Positions 1 through 7,252 of a DNA stretch of 9,812 bases are shown here, piece by piece (position 1 is the first letter of the stretch; each line of letters begins with the position of its first letter). The DNA is from Candidatus Altarchaeales archaeon A3 (lineage in GTDB: Archaea; Altiarchaeota; Altiarchaeia; Altiarchaeales; Altiarchaeaceae). The DNA is taken from assembly GCA_002083985.1 (NCBI GenBank), contig MTER01000119.1:340-10151 (forward strand), read 5' to 3'. A model generated the notes under the pieces. It searched no databases. It was not told where the DNA came from and saw nothing but the letters and a program-made list of their open reading frames with translations. Both the position numbers and the translations under genes were made by a program.

Positions 1-72
1 AAAATGGGGATATTTTTTAGAAATTTCTCAGATTTCCTGATTCAAAATTTCTGATTTCTTTAAAAATAATCA

Positions 73-126
73 AAAATATAATTTAAACAAGAAACAAAGT
101 TAAGTTGGTATTCTTAATTTGCAACA
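73..126 (+). promoter_or_regulatory. Putative promoter region of the antiporter gene
   Basis: The 138 bases before the antiporter start hold no gene. Two A/T-rich TATA-like stretches are visible, around 73-87 and at 114-120. The second would lie about 22 bases before the ATG, fitting a nearly leaderless transcript. Bases 114-126 (TTAATTTGCAACA) recur exactly upstream of the mechanosensitive channel gene on the other strand (7065-7077), so they may be a promoter or operator element. There is no Shine-Dalgarno-like purine tract before the ATG. The TATA assignment is by eye and uncertain. Confidence 0.35.
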
Positions 127-138
127 TACCTATTAAAA

Positions 139-1380
139 ATGGACACAATATCTGTTGCATTAATCCTTTTTGGAATAGTTATCCTTTTAGGTTTTATCGG
201 AAGATTTATTTTTGAAAAAACACAGATTCCTGAGATAGTATGGTTAATGATTCTTGGCGTATTAATCGGATATAGTGGGTATATTAGTGCTGATATGTTG
301 CTTTCGGTTGCTCCCATTTTCGGTGCAGTTGCACTTGCAGTAATACTTTTTGAAGGCGGACTTAATATGGATTTTTATAAAGTAGTTCGTCAGTTTTCAA
401 GAGCAACATCGCTCGCCGTTTTAAATTTAATTTTTTCAATAATTTTCATCGCAATCGCTTCCGTGATAATATTTGGGTTATTTGGTGAATCATTGGGAGT
501 TCATGAGTGGGGGTGGCTGTATGGGATTCTTCTCGGAACGATGGTCGGAGGTTCAAGTTCTGCAATTATAATCCCTATTGTCAGAGGTATGAAAATAAGG
601 GAAAAAATTGTAACTTTTTTGTCATTAGAGTCCGCAATAACAGATGTGTTGTGTATTGTTTCGGCAATAGCAGTAATTGAATTAATCGTTGCTACATCGG
701 GCGGCGGGCAAGGCATTGCAATTGAAGGTTTCACACACGACATTTTATCTGCTTTTTCAATCGGAGCGGTTATCGGAATTGCCTTCGGAATCGGGTGGCT
801 TTATGCTTCAAGAGTTACAACAAAAATACCATCTGCCCATAGGATAGATATTGCAATAATTCTCTTGCTTTACGGAATTGTTGAATCAGTTGGCGGAAGC
901 GGTGCTATCAGCGTGTTATGTTTTGGTGTTGTTCTTGGAAACGGGTATGTGATAGCAGAGATAATGAAGACAAAAGAGAAAATAGAAATTAGCGCTGAAA
1001 CAATTGCCTTTCACGGAGAGGTTTCTTTTTTCATAAGAACTTTCTTTTTTGTTTTTCTTGGCATGCTGGTTACAATAAGTAATGTTGAAATACTAATTGT
1101 CGGAATTATTTTAGGTGTTTTACTCCTTGTTGCGAGAATTATTCCAACTCACCTCAGTTTAAGGAAAACTGATATTACCAAAGAAGAAAAGAATTTTATA
1201 CTGACAATGGCGCCCCGCGGGCTTGCCGCCGCAGTTCTTGCACAATTGCCAATTTTTTATGGAATTGCAAATGCGAAGATATTTTCGGATCTGGTTTTTG
1301 TTATAATTATAGTAACTATCTTGATAATGATTATAGGTGTTAAGACATCCATCAAACCAGATAATAAAGAAAATATGTAA
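139..1380 (+). CDS. Cation:proton antiporter, CPA1/NhaP-like membrane protein
   Basis: This 413-residue, almost entirely hydrophobic protein has about twelve membrane segments and should exchange Na+ or K+ for H+ across the cell membrane. Family marks include LFEGGLNM (70-77) in the early helices, the glycine/serine-rich GGSSSA (137-142), the ion-site helix LESAITD (163-169) and PRGLAAAVLA (359-368) near the end. The core pair is Thr168-Asp169, where typical NhaP proteins have Asn-Asp and electrogenic CPA2 proteins Asp-Asp; the single acidic residue favours electroneutral exchange, which is inference. Length fits a bare transport domain: the tail after the last helix is short, with no TrkA-C or other cytosolic regulatory domain. 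The first in-frame ATG is taken because hydrophobic sequence begins immediately. The ion specificity cannot be read from sequence. Confidence 0.88.
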   Translation: MDTISVALILFGIVILLGFIGRFIFEKTQIPEIVWLMILGVLIGYSGYISADMLLSVAPIFGAVALAVILFEGGLNMDFYKVVRQFSRATSLAVLNLIFSIIFIAIASVIIFGLFGESLGVHEWGWLYGILLGTMVGGSSSAIIIPIVRGMKIREKIVTFLSLESAITDVLCIVSAIAVIELIVATSGGGQGIAIEGFTHDILSAFSIGAVIGIAFGIGWLYASRVTTKIPSAHRIDIAIILLLYGIVESVGGSGAISVLCFGVVLGNGYVIAEIMKTKEKIEISAETIAFHGEVSFFIRTFFFVFLGMLVTISNVEILIVGIILGVLLLVARIIPTHLSLRKTDITKEEKNFILTMAPRGLAAAVLAQLPIFYGIANAKIFSDLVFVIIIVTILIMIIGVKTSIKPDNKENM

Positions 1381-1501
1381 AATGAATAAAATTTAAGTAC
1401 AAAAATTTAAAATTTAAACAAATGCATTTAATATTTTTAAAAATTCATTTAGTTTTCTGATTTGTTAAGAGGTTGAAAAATTCTATTTTTTTGGAAAATA
1501 C

Positions 1502-1520
1502 TGAAACCTTCGAGGTTTCA
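1502..1520. repeat. Perfect 8-bp hairpin
   Basis: TGAAACCT (1502-1509) and AGGTTTCA (1513-1520) are exact reverse complements around a TCG loop. The hairpin lies 120 bases after the antiporter stop and is not followed by a clean T tract, so a terminator role is uncertain; RNA processing or protein binding is also possible. Confidence 0.6.
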
Positions 1521-1523
1521 ATC

Positions 1524-1548
1524 TTTAAAAATCCATAAGATTTTTAAA
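1524..1548. repeat. Perfect 10-bp AT-rich hairpin
   Basis: TTTAAAAATC (1524-1533) and GATTTTTAAA (1539-1548) are exact reverse complements around the loop CATAA, directly after the preceding hairpin. The right arm continues into GATTTTTAAATCGCA, which recurs with one mismatch at 7091-7105. Confidence 0.55.
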
Positions 1549-1650
1549 TCGCATTTTTAAAATCAATATATTCTGGCGACCCAAAAATTTGAAATTTGCT
1601 TAATTTGGGACATTTTCATCATTCTACAAATGTTATTGTAGTAATCCTAA

Positions 1651-1660
1651 TATTTATGTA
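1651..1660 (+). promoter_or_regulatory. Possible TATA box for the aminomutase gene
   Basis: TATTTATGTA is the best TATA-like element before the aminomutase. It predicts a transcript start near 1680 and a leader of about 17 bases with no Shine-Dalgarno sequence. In DNA this AT-rich the match is weak evidence. Confidence 0.25.
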
Positions 1661-1697
1661 CTCAAAACTAAATGGTTTTTTCGAGTAATATAACAAA

Positions 1698-3503
1698 ATG
1701 GAAACGAAAGAAATGAATGACTATGTGGAAAAAATTAAAAGCAATATATGGGAAGAAAACCACAATATTTATCAAATTTTACTTGCTGAGGATGTAGAAA
1801 AATGCAGAAAAAATCTTCTTTCGCGGGCGATTGATGCCGAACTTGCGATGAAGGAAAGTGACATGCCTTTGATTTTAAGGTCGGTGTGTATTCACGGTTT
1901 TGATGTAATGAAAAATTTACTGTCAAAGAGGCATGAAAAAATGCTCGGCTTTTCCACACTTGATTTGATGAGGAAATCAGCGAATTTTGATGAATCCATA
2001 GGCGATGGTTTTTATGTAGAAATTTATCATTTATTTCTCGCGATGCAGGGCAAGCCCAAAATTTATCCATCCTTTTTTATGGAAGAGAAAGAATACAAAT
2101 TCAGTGAAGAAAATCCCGGCGTTGACAGATCAAATTTCCTTGATGTAATGTATGGCAACATAGAAAAATTTCTCAACAAATACCCTTCAGGTCTTGATTT
2201 TGAGGCAATAAATAAAAGAAGAAAGAATAAAGAGAAAATTTTAAATTTCTTCGGTGCCGGAGACGATGACTGGAACGATTACCGGTGGCATCTCAGGCAT
2301 CTTTTCAAAAGCATGGATGATATTGAAAATCTGAAAAAACTCATGGCTTTAACTAACGAGGAAACAAATGCGATGGAAATTGCGATAAAAAATAAAATTC
2401 CATTCTGCATAACGCCTTATTATCTGCATTTGATGGACTTTGACAATGCAGACAGAAAATACGATCACCAGATAAGGGCGCAGGTCATACCAACCATTCA
2501 TTATGTTGAGAACATGCTCAGGCACACAAAAGACAGAGAATATAAGAAGGATTTTATGAAAGAACGCGACACCACTCCGCAAAAAGGTATAACTCGCAGG
2601 TATGTGATGATAAGCATAATCAAGCCCATTCAGACCTGTCCGCAGATATGTATGTATTGTCAGAGAAACTGGCAGATAATGAATCCGGAGGAAGAAGATG
2701 TGTTTCTCACAAAGGATGAACTTGAAAAAGCGATTGACTGGTTTTCCGAACACAAATCTATGAGGGAGGTTTTAATAACTGGCGGGGATCCTTTTATGCT
2801 GGAGGACGATGCGATTGAGCACATAATCAAAAGATTCTCTGAAATTGAGCATATTATTGGAATAAGAATTGGCTCAAGAATACCTGTTACATTACCTCAG
2901 AGAATAACGAAAAAATTTGCTGAAATGCTTGGAAGTTATGTTAAAATAGGAAAGAAGTATGTTGCTATATCAACACATATTGAACATCCTTATGAAATTA
3001 CACCTGAAACAGGTGAAGCGATCAGGAAAATAATGAAGCAGGGGATTACAGCATATAACCAGCAGGTTTATACAAAAGAAACCGCAAGAAGATTTGAGTC
3101 GGTTAAATTAAGAATGGAACTGAAAAAGGTAGGAATAGATCCATACTACACTTTTTATCCGCAGGGTAAATATGAAACCAAAAATTTTCTTTTGCCTGTT
3201 GCTCGGATAATGCAGGAGCGGAAAGAGGAAGCGAGATTGCTTCCGGGTGCATTTAGGACAGACGAATTTGTTTTCAATGTACCGAAACTCGGGAAAAACC
3301 ATCTCCGGGCGTACCAAGACAATGAAATAATAGGAATAAAGGAGAACGGAGCAAGGGTTTATCTGTTCTATCCCTGGGAAAAGAATATAGTGATGGTTGA
3401 ACCATATATTTATGTTGACCAGCCGATAATTGAATTCCTTGATGATATGGTCAGGAGGGAAGAGAGATATGAGGATTATGAAAGTATATGGTATTATTAT
3501 TGA
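1698..3503 (+). CDS. kamA: KamA-family radical-SAM aminomutase with N-terminal extension; possibly glutamate 2,3-aminomutase type
   Basis: This 601-residue cytosolic enzyme should move an amino group from carbon 2 to carbon 3 of an amino acid using a 4Fe-4S cluster, S-adenosylmethionine and PLP. Canonical KamA sequence begins near Trp192 (WNDYRWHLRH, then ITPYYL). The cluster cysteines are C314, C318 and C321 (CxxxCxxC), followed by TGGDP for SAM, a conserved RIGSRIPVTLPQRIT block, and PKLGK with Lys533 as the likely PLP lysine. Arg323, two residues after the last cysteine, matches the lysine enzyme's carboxylate-binding Arg134. The two aspartates that hold lysine's side-chain amine (293 and 330 there) align by eye with Lys491 and Asn527, a pair reported for glutamate 2,3-aminomutase. 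Residues 1-185 are an unrecognised mostly helical extension. No acetyltransferase partner (AblB) lies nearby. The family call is firm; the substrate is inference. Confidence 0.85.
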   Translation: METKEMNDYVEKIKSNIWEENHNIYQILLAEDVEKCRKNLLSRAIDAELAMKESDMPLILRSVCIHGFDVMKNLLSKRHEKMLGFSTLDLMRKSANFDESIGDGFYVEIYHLFLAMQGKPKIYPSFFMEEKEYKFSEENPGVDRSNFLDVMYGNIEKFLNKYPSGLDFEAINKRRKNKEKILNFFGAGDDDWNDYRWHLRHLFKSMDDIENLKKLMALTNEETNAMEIAIKNKIPFCITPYYLHLMDFDNADRKYDHQIRAQVIPTIHYVENMLRHTKDREYKKDFMKERDTTPQKGITRRYVMISIIKPIQTCPQICMYCQRNWQIMNPEEEDVFLTKDELEKAIDWFSEHKSMREVLITGGDPFMLEDDAIEHIIKRFSEIEHIIGIRIGSRIPVTLPQRITKKFAEMLGSYVKIGKKYVAISTHIEHPYEITPETGEAIRKIMKQGITAYNQQVYTKETARRFESVKLRMELKKVGIDPYYTFYPQGKYETKNFLLPVARIMQERKEEARLLPGAFRTDEFVFNVPKLGKNHLRAYQDNEIIGIKENGARVYLFYPWEKNIVMVEPYIYVDQPIIEFLDDMVRREERYEDYESIWYYY

Positions 3504-3614
3504 TTTATAATGAATACACTAACTTTTGATGATATATGTGCATTCACACATAGTGAATTAAGATCATTAAATGTTAATCCGACTTTAACTGTTTTATGTA
3601 ATATGATTCTATTT

Positions 3615-3628
3615 TCGCTACGCAGCGA
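3615..3628. repeat. Small GC-containing hairpin, possible terminator
   Basis: TCGCT (3615-3619) and AGCGA (3624-3628) pair around ACGC. It stands out as GC-rich in an AT-rich spacer and is flanked by TTTT on the left and AAAAA on the right. It could mark the meeting point of the two convergent transcripts, but lacks a downstream T run on the plus strand. Confidence 0.4.
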
Positions 3629-3648
3629 GTAAAAAGGGCCATAATAGG

Positions 3649-3668
3649 TATTATGTATTTACATAATA
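3649..3668. repeat. 20-base near-perfect palindrome
   Basis: TATTATGTA (3649-3657) and TACATAATA (3660-3668) are exact reverse complements separated only by TT. The two-base gap is too tight for a comfortable RNA loop without opening pairs, so a protein-binding dyad is as likely as a terminator. Confidence 0.5.
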
Positions 3669-3754
3669 TGTGCTCATAAGAGTTTTACATGAATGTTAGT
3701 TCTCACTATCGTAAAATTACAAGAAACTGGACATATTGCGTAAAATGGGCATAG

Positions 3755-5989
3755 TTACGGGTTAATAAATTCACTATAGCTGTTATTTGAGCATAATTTC
3801 TTAAGTAATTTCACAACATCAAGATGATTATGCAGATTAAACCTTGAATATGACTGGAACACTCCAACTCTGATAGTGTACGCATCCTTCGGAAGAATTC
3901 TAAATAAGTCCTCATCTGTCCAGTCATCACCTATTGCCAATACAAAATCATAATATTCATTCGTAAATTGCATTGCCGCACTGCCCTTATTTACGCCTCC
4001 GTTCCTGACTTCAATTACCTTCTTTCCCTGTAAAACCTGAACATCCAGATTTGCAGTGAAATTTATTATTCCATCCATAAGTTCCTTTGCCTTCTGGGAT
4101 GCCATTTCAGGATCGCTTTTTCTGTAATGCCACACTACTGAAAAATCCTTCTCTTCAATAAAAGAATAAGGGACTCTGTCTACATAATCCTGAAATATGG
4201 AAAGTATTTTTGACTTCCATTTTGTATCTAATTTTCTAATCAGTTTCCATTCACAGTCCCTTTCTTTTATATAGGCACCGTGTTCTGCTACAAATCCTAT
4301 GTTAAAATTTCCAAACCATTCCTGAAGCGTTTTCCTGTCTCTGCCACTCGTAAGTATTACATAATTTTTGTTATCACTTGAAATTTTTCCTAAAATTTCT
4401 AAAATTTCGTTACCCGGAGCCGCATTTTCAGGATGGTTTGCAAAAGGAACTAAAGTTCCGTCGTAATCCAAAAATATAATTCGTTTATTTGCATTAATGT
4501 AATCTTTTATCATTATTCTTTCATCGCTATTCTTCAGCAATTTCATTTCAAGACATTTCTGTTCTTCCTTCATGGATAACAACTCTGAAATAAAATCATT
4601 GCCCCATTTAATTATATCGTACCTTCTCAATCTGTCCCGCATAATTTTATTGTGTCTGATCTGCTCTTCCATTGGCATCTCTAATGACTGCTTTAATGCG
4701 TCTGCCATTTCTTCAAGGGAGTTTGGATTTATAATAATTGCCTCCACAAGTTCTTTTGATGCTCCTGCCATCTCACTCAAAATTAAAACACCCTTTTCGT
4801 CACTTCTTGTGGCAATATATTCCTTTGCAATTAAATTCATCCCGTCTCTCAAAGGAGTTATTAAGGCAACATCGCTAATTGCGTAATACGATGTTAGTAT
4901 CTCAAACGGAAGTGAGGTGAACTGATAATTTATCGGAGTCCATTTAATATTTCCAAATTTTCCGTTTATCTTTCCGATATATTCATCAATCTGTCTTTTC
5001 ATCGTCTGATAATGCTCAACCCCAACGCGTGAAGGAACTAAAACCAGAACAAGAACAACTTTATTATGCCATTGCTGATTTTTCTCCAAAAATAATTCAT
5101 ATCCCTGCAAATGATTTATTATGCCTTTCGTATAGTCCAGGCGGCCAATTGAGAAAACTATCTTAAAATTTTTCAATATTGTCTTAATTTTTCTAAAATT
5201 TTTCCGGACATTCATGTCGTCAATAGATCTGTTAAATTTGTTAAAGTCAATACCCATCGGAAATACATCCGCTTTAATAACTCTGTCGCCATAAATTTTT
5301 CCCATCTCATGATCATAGCCGAGAACGCGAATAATTGACCTTAAGAAATGCTGAACATATCCGTGTGTGTGGAATCCTATGAGATCTGCTCCTAATATTC
5401 CTTCAAGTATATTTTTTTGCCATTTTCTTGGAAGAAGGCGAAATAATTCATAAGAAGGAAAGGGGATATGAAGGAAAAAGCCAATAGAAATGTTTTGTAT
5501 TTTATCTCTCAAAATCTTTGGGAGAAGCATCAAATGATAGTCATGTATCCAGACGATGTCACCTTCCCTTAAAATTTCCATCAACGCATCGCAAAAAATT
5601 TTATTAACATCGTTATAAAAATTCCAGTATTCTTCTTTATACCTGACATAAGAAGGGAAGTAGTGGAATAACGGCCATAATGTGCTATTGCAAAATCCGT
5701 TATAAAAATTTTCCATACCTTTTTCAGGCAGAAAAACAGAATAGCATTTAAATTTTTTAAGTTTCTCTTTAACATTTTCCTTTTCTTCCTCTCTAACTGT
5801 AATTCCAGGCCATCCAACCCATATATAATCACTAAATGTTTCATGTTTGCCCTCCAAATATGTATTTAATCCGGAAATCAGACCGCCGGGACTTTGATGA
5901 AATTTAAATTTTTCCCCATTCTTTTTTATTGTTATCGGCAAACGATTTGCCACAATAACCAATCTTCGCCTTTTTTTTCCTTCTTTCAT
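3755..5989 (-). CDS. Bifunctional trehalose-6-phosphate synthase/phosphatase
   Basis: This 744-residue fusion should perform both steps of trehalose synthesis: glucosyl transfer from UDP- or ADP-glucose to glucose-6-phosphate, then dephosphorylation. Residues 10-470 are a GT20 (OtsA-type) domain with NRLP (15-18), SPGGL (33-37), VGWPG (58-62), WIHDYHLMLLP (147-157), FLHIPFP (172-178), GRLDYTKG (282-289) and TPLRDGMNLIAKEY (378-391). Residues 503-744 are an OtsB-type HAD phosphatase with nucleophile Asp508 in DYDGT, the LTSGR motif, KVIEVRNGGVNKG and the metal-binding GDDWTDED at about 687-694. Both active sites look intact. The start overlaps the channel gene's stop as ATGA, so translation is probably coupled and the two genes form one operon. 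Trehalose is a compatible solute, which fits the channel partner. Fused TPS-TPP proteins are known in some bacteria and archaea. Confidence 0.95.
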   Translation of the reverse strand: MKEGKKRRRLVIVANRLPITIKKNGEKFKFHQSPGGLISGLNTYLEGKHETFSDYIWVGWPGITVREEEKENVKEKLKKFKCYSVFLPEKGMENFYNGFCNSTLWPLFHYFPSYVRYKEEYWNFYNDVNKIFCDALMEILREGDIVWIHDYHLMLLPKILRDKIQNISIGFFLHIPFPSYELFRLLPRKWQKNILEGILGADLIGFHTHGYVQHFLRSIIRVLGYDHEMGKIYGDRVIKADVFPMGIDFNKFNRSIDDMNVRKNFRKIKTILKNFKIVFSIGRLDYTKGIINHLQGYELFLEKNQQWHNKVVLVLVLVPSRVGVEHYQTMKRQIDEYIGKINGKFGNIKWTPINYQFTSLPFEILTSYYAISDVALITPLRDGMNLIAKEYIATRSDEKGVLILSEMAGASKELVEAIIINPNSLEEMADALKQSLEMPMEEQIRHNKIMRDRLRRYDIIKWGNDFISELLSMKEEQKCLEMKLLKNSDERIMIKDYINANKRIIFLDYDGTLVPFANHPENAAPGNEILEILGKISSDNKNYVILTSGRDRKTLQEWFGNFNIGFVAEHGAYIKERDCEWKLIRKLDTKWKSKILSIFQDYVDRVPYSFIEEKDFSVVWHYRKSDPEMASQKAKELMDGIINFTANLDVQVLQGKKVIEVRNGGVNKGSAAMQFTNEYYDFVLAIGDDWTDEDLFRILPKDAYTIRVGVFQSYSRFNLHNHLDVVKLLKKLCSNNSYSEFINP

Positions 5990-7044
5990 TGTTTTTCATT
6001 TTTAAAGTATATATTCCTAGCTGGAAATGAAATTTCTATGCCTTCTTTATCGTATCTTGTCATTAATTTTTTAATGAATTCGTGCAGGACAAGATACTGA
6101 TCAACAAATTTCTCAACCCTTAAAATCATACTGAAATCTATATTTGAATCACCGAAGTTGTTGTATCTGATAAACGGTTCAAAATTTTTAACTGCACCAA
6201 GAACATTTTGTTGTATTTCTTTTGCCACTTCAATAGTTATTTTTTCAACCTTTTCCAGATCGGAACCATAAGAGACACAGCAAGGAACAACAATTGACAT
6301 TTCCTGTTCTGGAGCATAATAATTTGTTATTATGCTTTGTGCCAATTTTGAATTTGGAATTATGATGTAGTTGTTTGGTAATGTTTTAATGCGGACACTT
6401 CTCCATCCGATATCTTCAATATATCCCTTCATCCCGTTTTCAAGTTCAATATAATCTCCTATCCTTATGGGTCTGTCAGCGATAAGATAAACACCTGCAA
6501 AGAAATTTGATAAAGTGTCCTGCAAGGCCAAAGCAACTGCCAGTCCGACAATTCCCAAACTTGCTAAAAGCGGAGTGATCTCAACATCAAAAACTTCCCG
6601 CAAAATTAGCATTATCGCAATTGCATATACAAAACCAATTATTATCTTTCTCACTACGGGCAGAAACTGTTCATCAAATTTTGTCTCTGTTTTTAAAGCA
6701 AACTCAACAGTATACCATCTGATAACTCCGTTAATTATCCTTGTGACAGATATAGTGGCAATTAAAATAAAGGCAGCAGTAAAAATTTTTTGAATTTCCT
6801 GATGATGTTCTAAAAGTATGTTTAACTGCATTAATGCGATATATGTTCCGATAAAGAGAATCGTAAGAAATACGGGTAATTTTATTATTTTTAAAATTTC
6901 ATCGTCAAGCGTTGTATTTGTTTTTTTTACCCATTTTGTAACAATTTTTTCAAGAATGAAACTAACGAGCTTTGCAAAAATTGCCGAGCCGGTTATTATA
7001 ATTAAAGCAATTACTATATCCGAATAATTTTCAATACCTAACAT
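5986..7044 (-). CDS. mscS: MscS-family mechanosensitive channel
   Basis: This 352-residue membrane protein should open under membrane tension and release ions and solutes when external osmolarity drops. Hydrophobic segments lie at about 8-30, 56-78, 86-108 and 133-150. The pore helix region follows at 156-188 (LLASLGIVGLAVALALQD, then FFAGVYLIADRPIRIGD). It leads into the conserved beta domain (WRSVRIKTLPNNYIIIPNS, about 214-232) and a C-terminal alpha/beta domain to about 345. It has one or two more membrane segments than E. coli MscS, common in the wider family. Its TGA overlaps the ATG of the trehalose fusion by four bases, making it the first gene of a two-gene operon. The promoter region shares TTAATTTGCAACA with the antiporter promoter. 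Confidence 0.92.
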   Translation of the reverse strand: MLGIENYSDIVIALIIITGSAIFAKLVSFILEKIVTKWVKKTNTTLDDEILKIIKLPVFLTILFIGTYIALMQLNILLEHHQEIQKIFTAAFILIATISVTRIINGVIRWYTVEFALKTETKFDEQFLPVVRKIIIGFVYAIAIMLILREVFDVEITPLLASLGIVGLAVALALQDTLSNFFAGVYLIADRPIRIGDYIELENGMKGYIEDIGWRSVRIKTLPNNYIIIPNSKLAQSIITNYYAPEQEMSIVVPCCVSYGSDLEKVEKITIEVAKEIQQNVLGAVKNFEPFIRYNNFGDSNIDFSMILRVEKFVDQYLVLHEFIKKLMTRYDKEGIEISFPARNIYFKNEKQ

Positions 7045-7064
7045 TTTAAATTTTTGATTAGAGT

Positions 7065-7077
7065 TGTTGCAAATTAA
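7065..7077 (-). promoter_or_regulatory. Shared 13-base motif upstream of mscS
   Basis: On the minus strand this reads TTAATTTGCAACA, identical to 114-126 before the antiporter gene, and is followed in both by a similar CTA-T-AAAA stretch before the ATG. The TTAATTT part may be the TATA box. A looser copy (GCAACATGTCTATTA, plus strand, 7159-7173) lies in the same spacer with no gene to serve. Confidence 0.35.
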
Positions 7078-7090
7078 AAATTTTAAAGGT

Positions 7091-7117
7091 GATTTTAAAA
7101 TCGCAAAGATTTTAAAA
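7091..7117. repeat. AT-rich palindromic element resembling 1539-1553
   Basis: GATTTTAAAATC (7091-7102) is a perfect palindrome. GATTTTAAAATCGCA differs at one base from 1539-1553, and both copies are followed by a second TTTTAAAAT block. It may be a dispersed intergenic element, but low-complexity DNA can do this by chance. Confidence 0.3.
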
Positions 7118-7226
7118 TATCCGAACGAAGTGAGGTTAAAATTAATAAAAGTTATTTCGCAACATGTCTATTATATATTACTATTAGAACAATAAAAACC
7201 ACATCTAATTTAAGTAAATCTTCACA

Positions 7227-7247
7227 GGTTTCAATTTCGTTGAAATC
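7227..7247 (-). terminator. Hairpin just downstream of the box C/D sRNA
   Basis: On the minus strand GATTTCAA (7247-7240) pairs with TTGAAACC (7234-7227) around CGAAA, with one G-U pair when read as RNA. It begins about six bases after the sRNA's closing stem, and a T-rich stretch follows some 30 bases later (near 7193). It could mark the 3' end of the tRNA/sRNA transcription unit; the weak T tract keeps this tentative. Confidence 0.35.
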
Positions 7248-7252
7248 ATAAA

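Larger units (their letters stand above)
1381..1697. other. Intergenic spacer with hairpins, no gene seen
   Basis: This 317-base AT-rich gap between the antiporter and the aminomutase has no convincing reading frame. It holds two perfect hairpins (listed separately), a weaker CCCAAA/TTTGGG inverted pair at about 1580-1609, and a third perfect hairpin at 1624-1641 (CTACAA, six-base loop, TTGTAG). A box C-like ATGATGA reads on the minus strand near 1614-1620, but no box D follows at a suitable distance, so no sRNA is called. The 1539-1553 stretch resembles one at 7091-7105 in another spacer. Confidence 0.6.
3504..3754. other. Convergent spacer between aminomutase and trehalose gene
   Basis: This 251-base gap separates two genes that end towards each other. 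It contains a hairpin at 3615-3628 and a 20-base palindrome at 3649-3668 (both listed separately), which could end transcription from either side. A 40-codon frame at 3510-3632 starts seven bases after the aminomutase stop, but I judge it too weak to call. Confidence 0.5.

Noticed and set aside
1560..1620. Possible minus-strand box C/D sRNA (ATGATGA at 1620-1614)
   Set aside because: No CTGA follows on that strand within guide distance, and there is no C'/D' pair or closing stem.
3523..3545. TTGATGATA near the aminomutase end, resembling box C
   Set aside because: No box D downstream at usable distance.
3510..3632. A 40-codon frame starting seven bases after the aminomutase stop
   Set aside because: It is short and has no recognised motif, and its last codons come from the TCGCT/AGCGA hairpin. 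The spacer position suggests chance.
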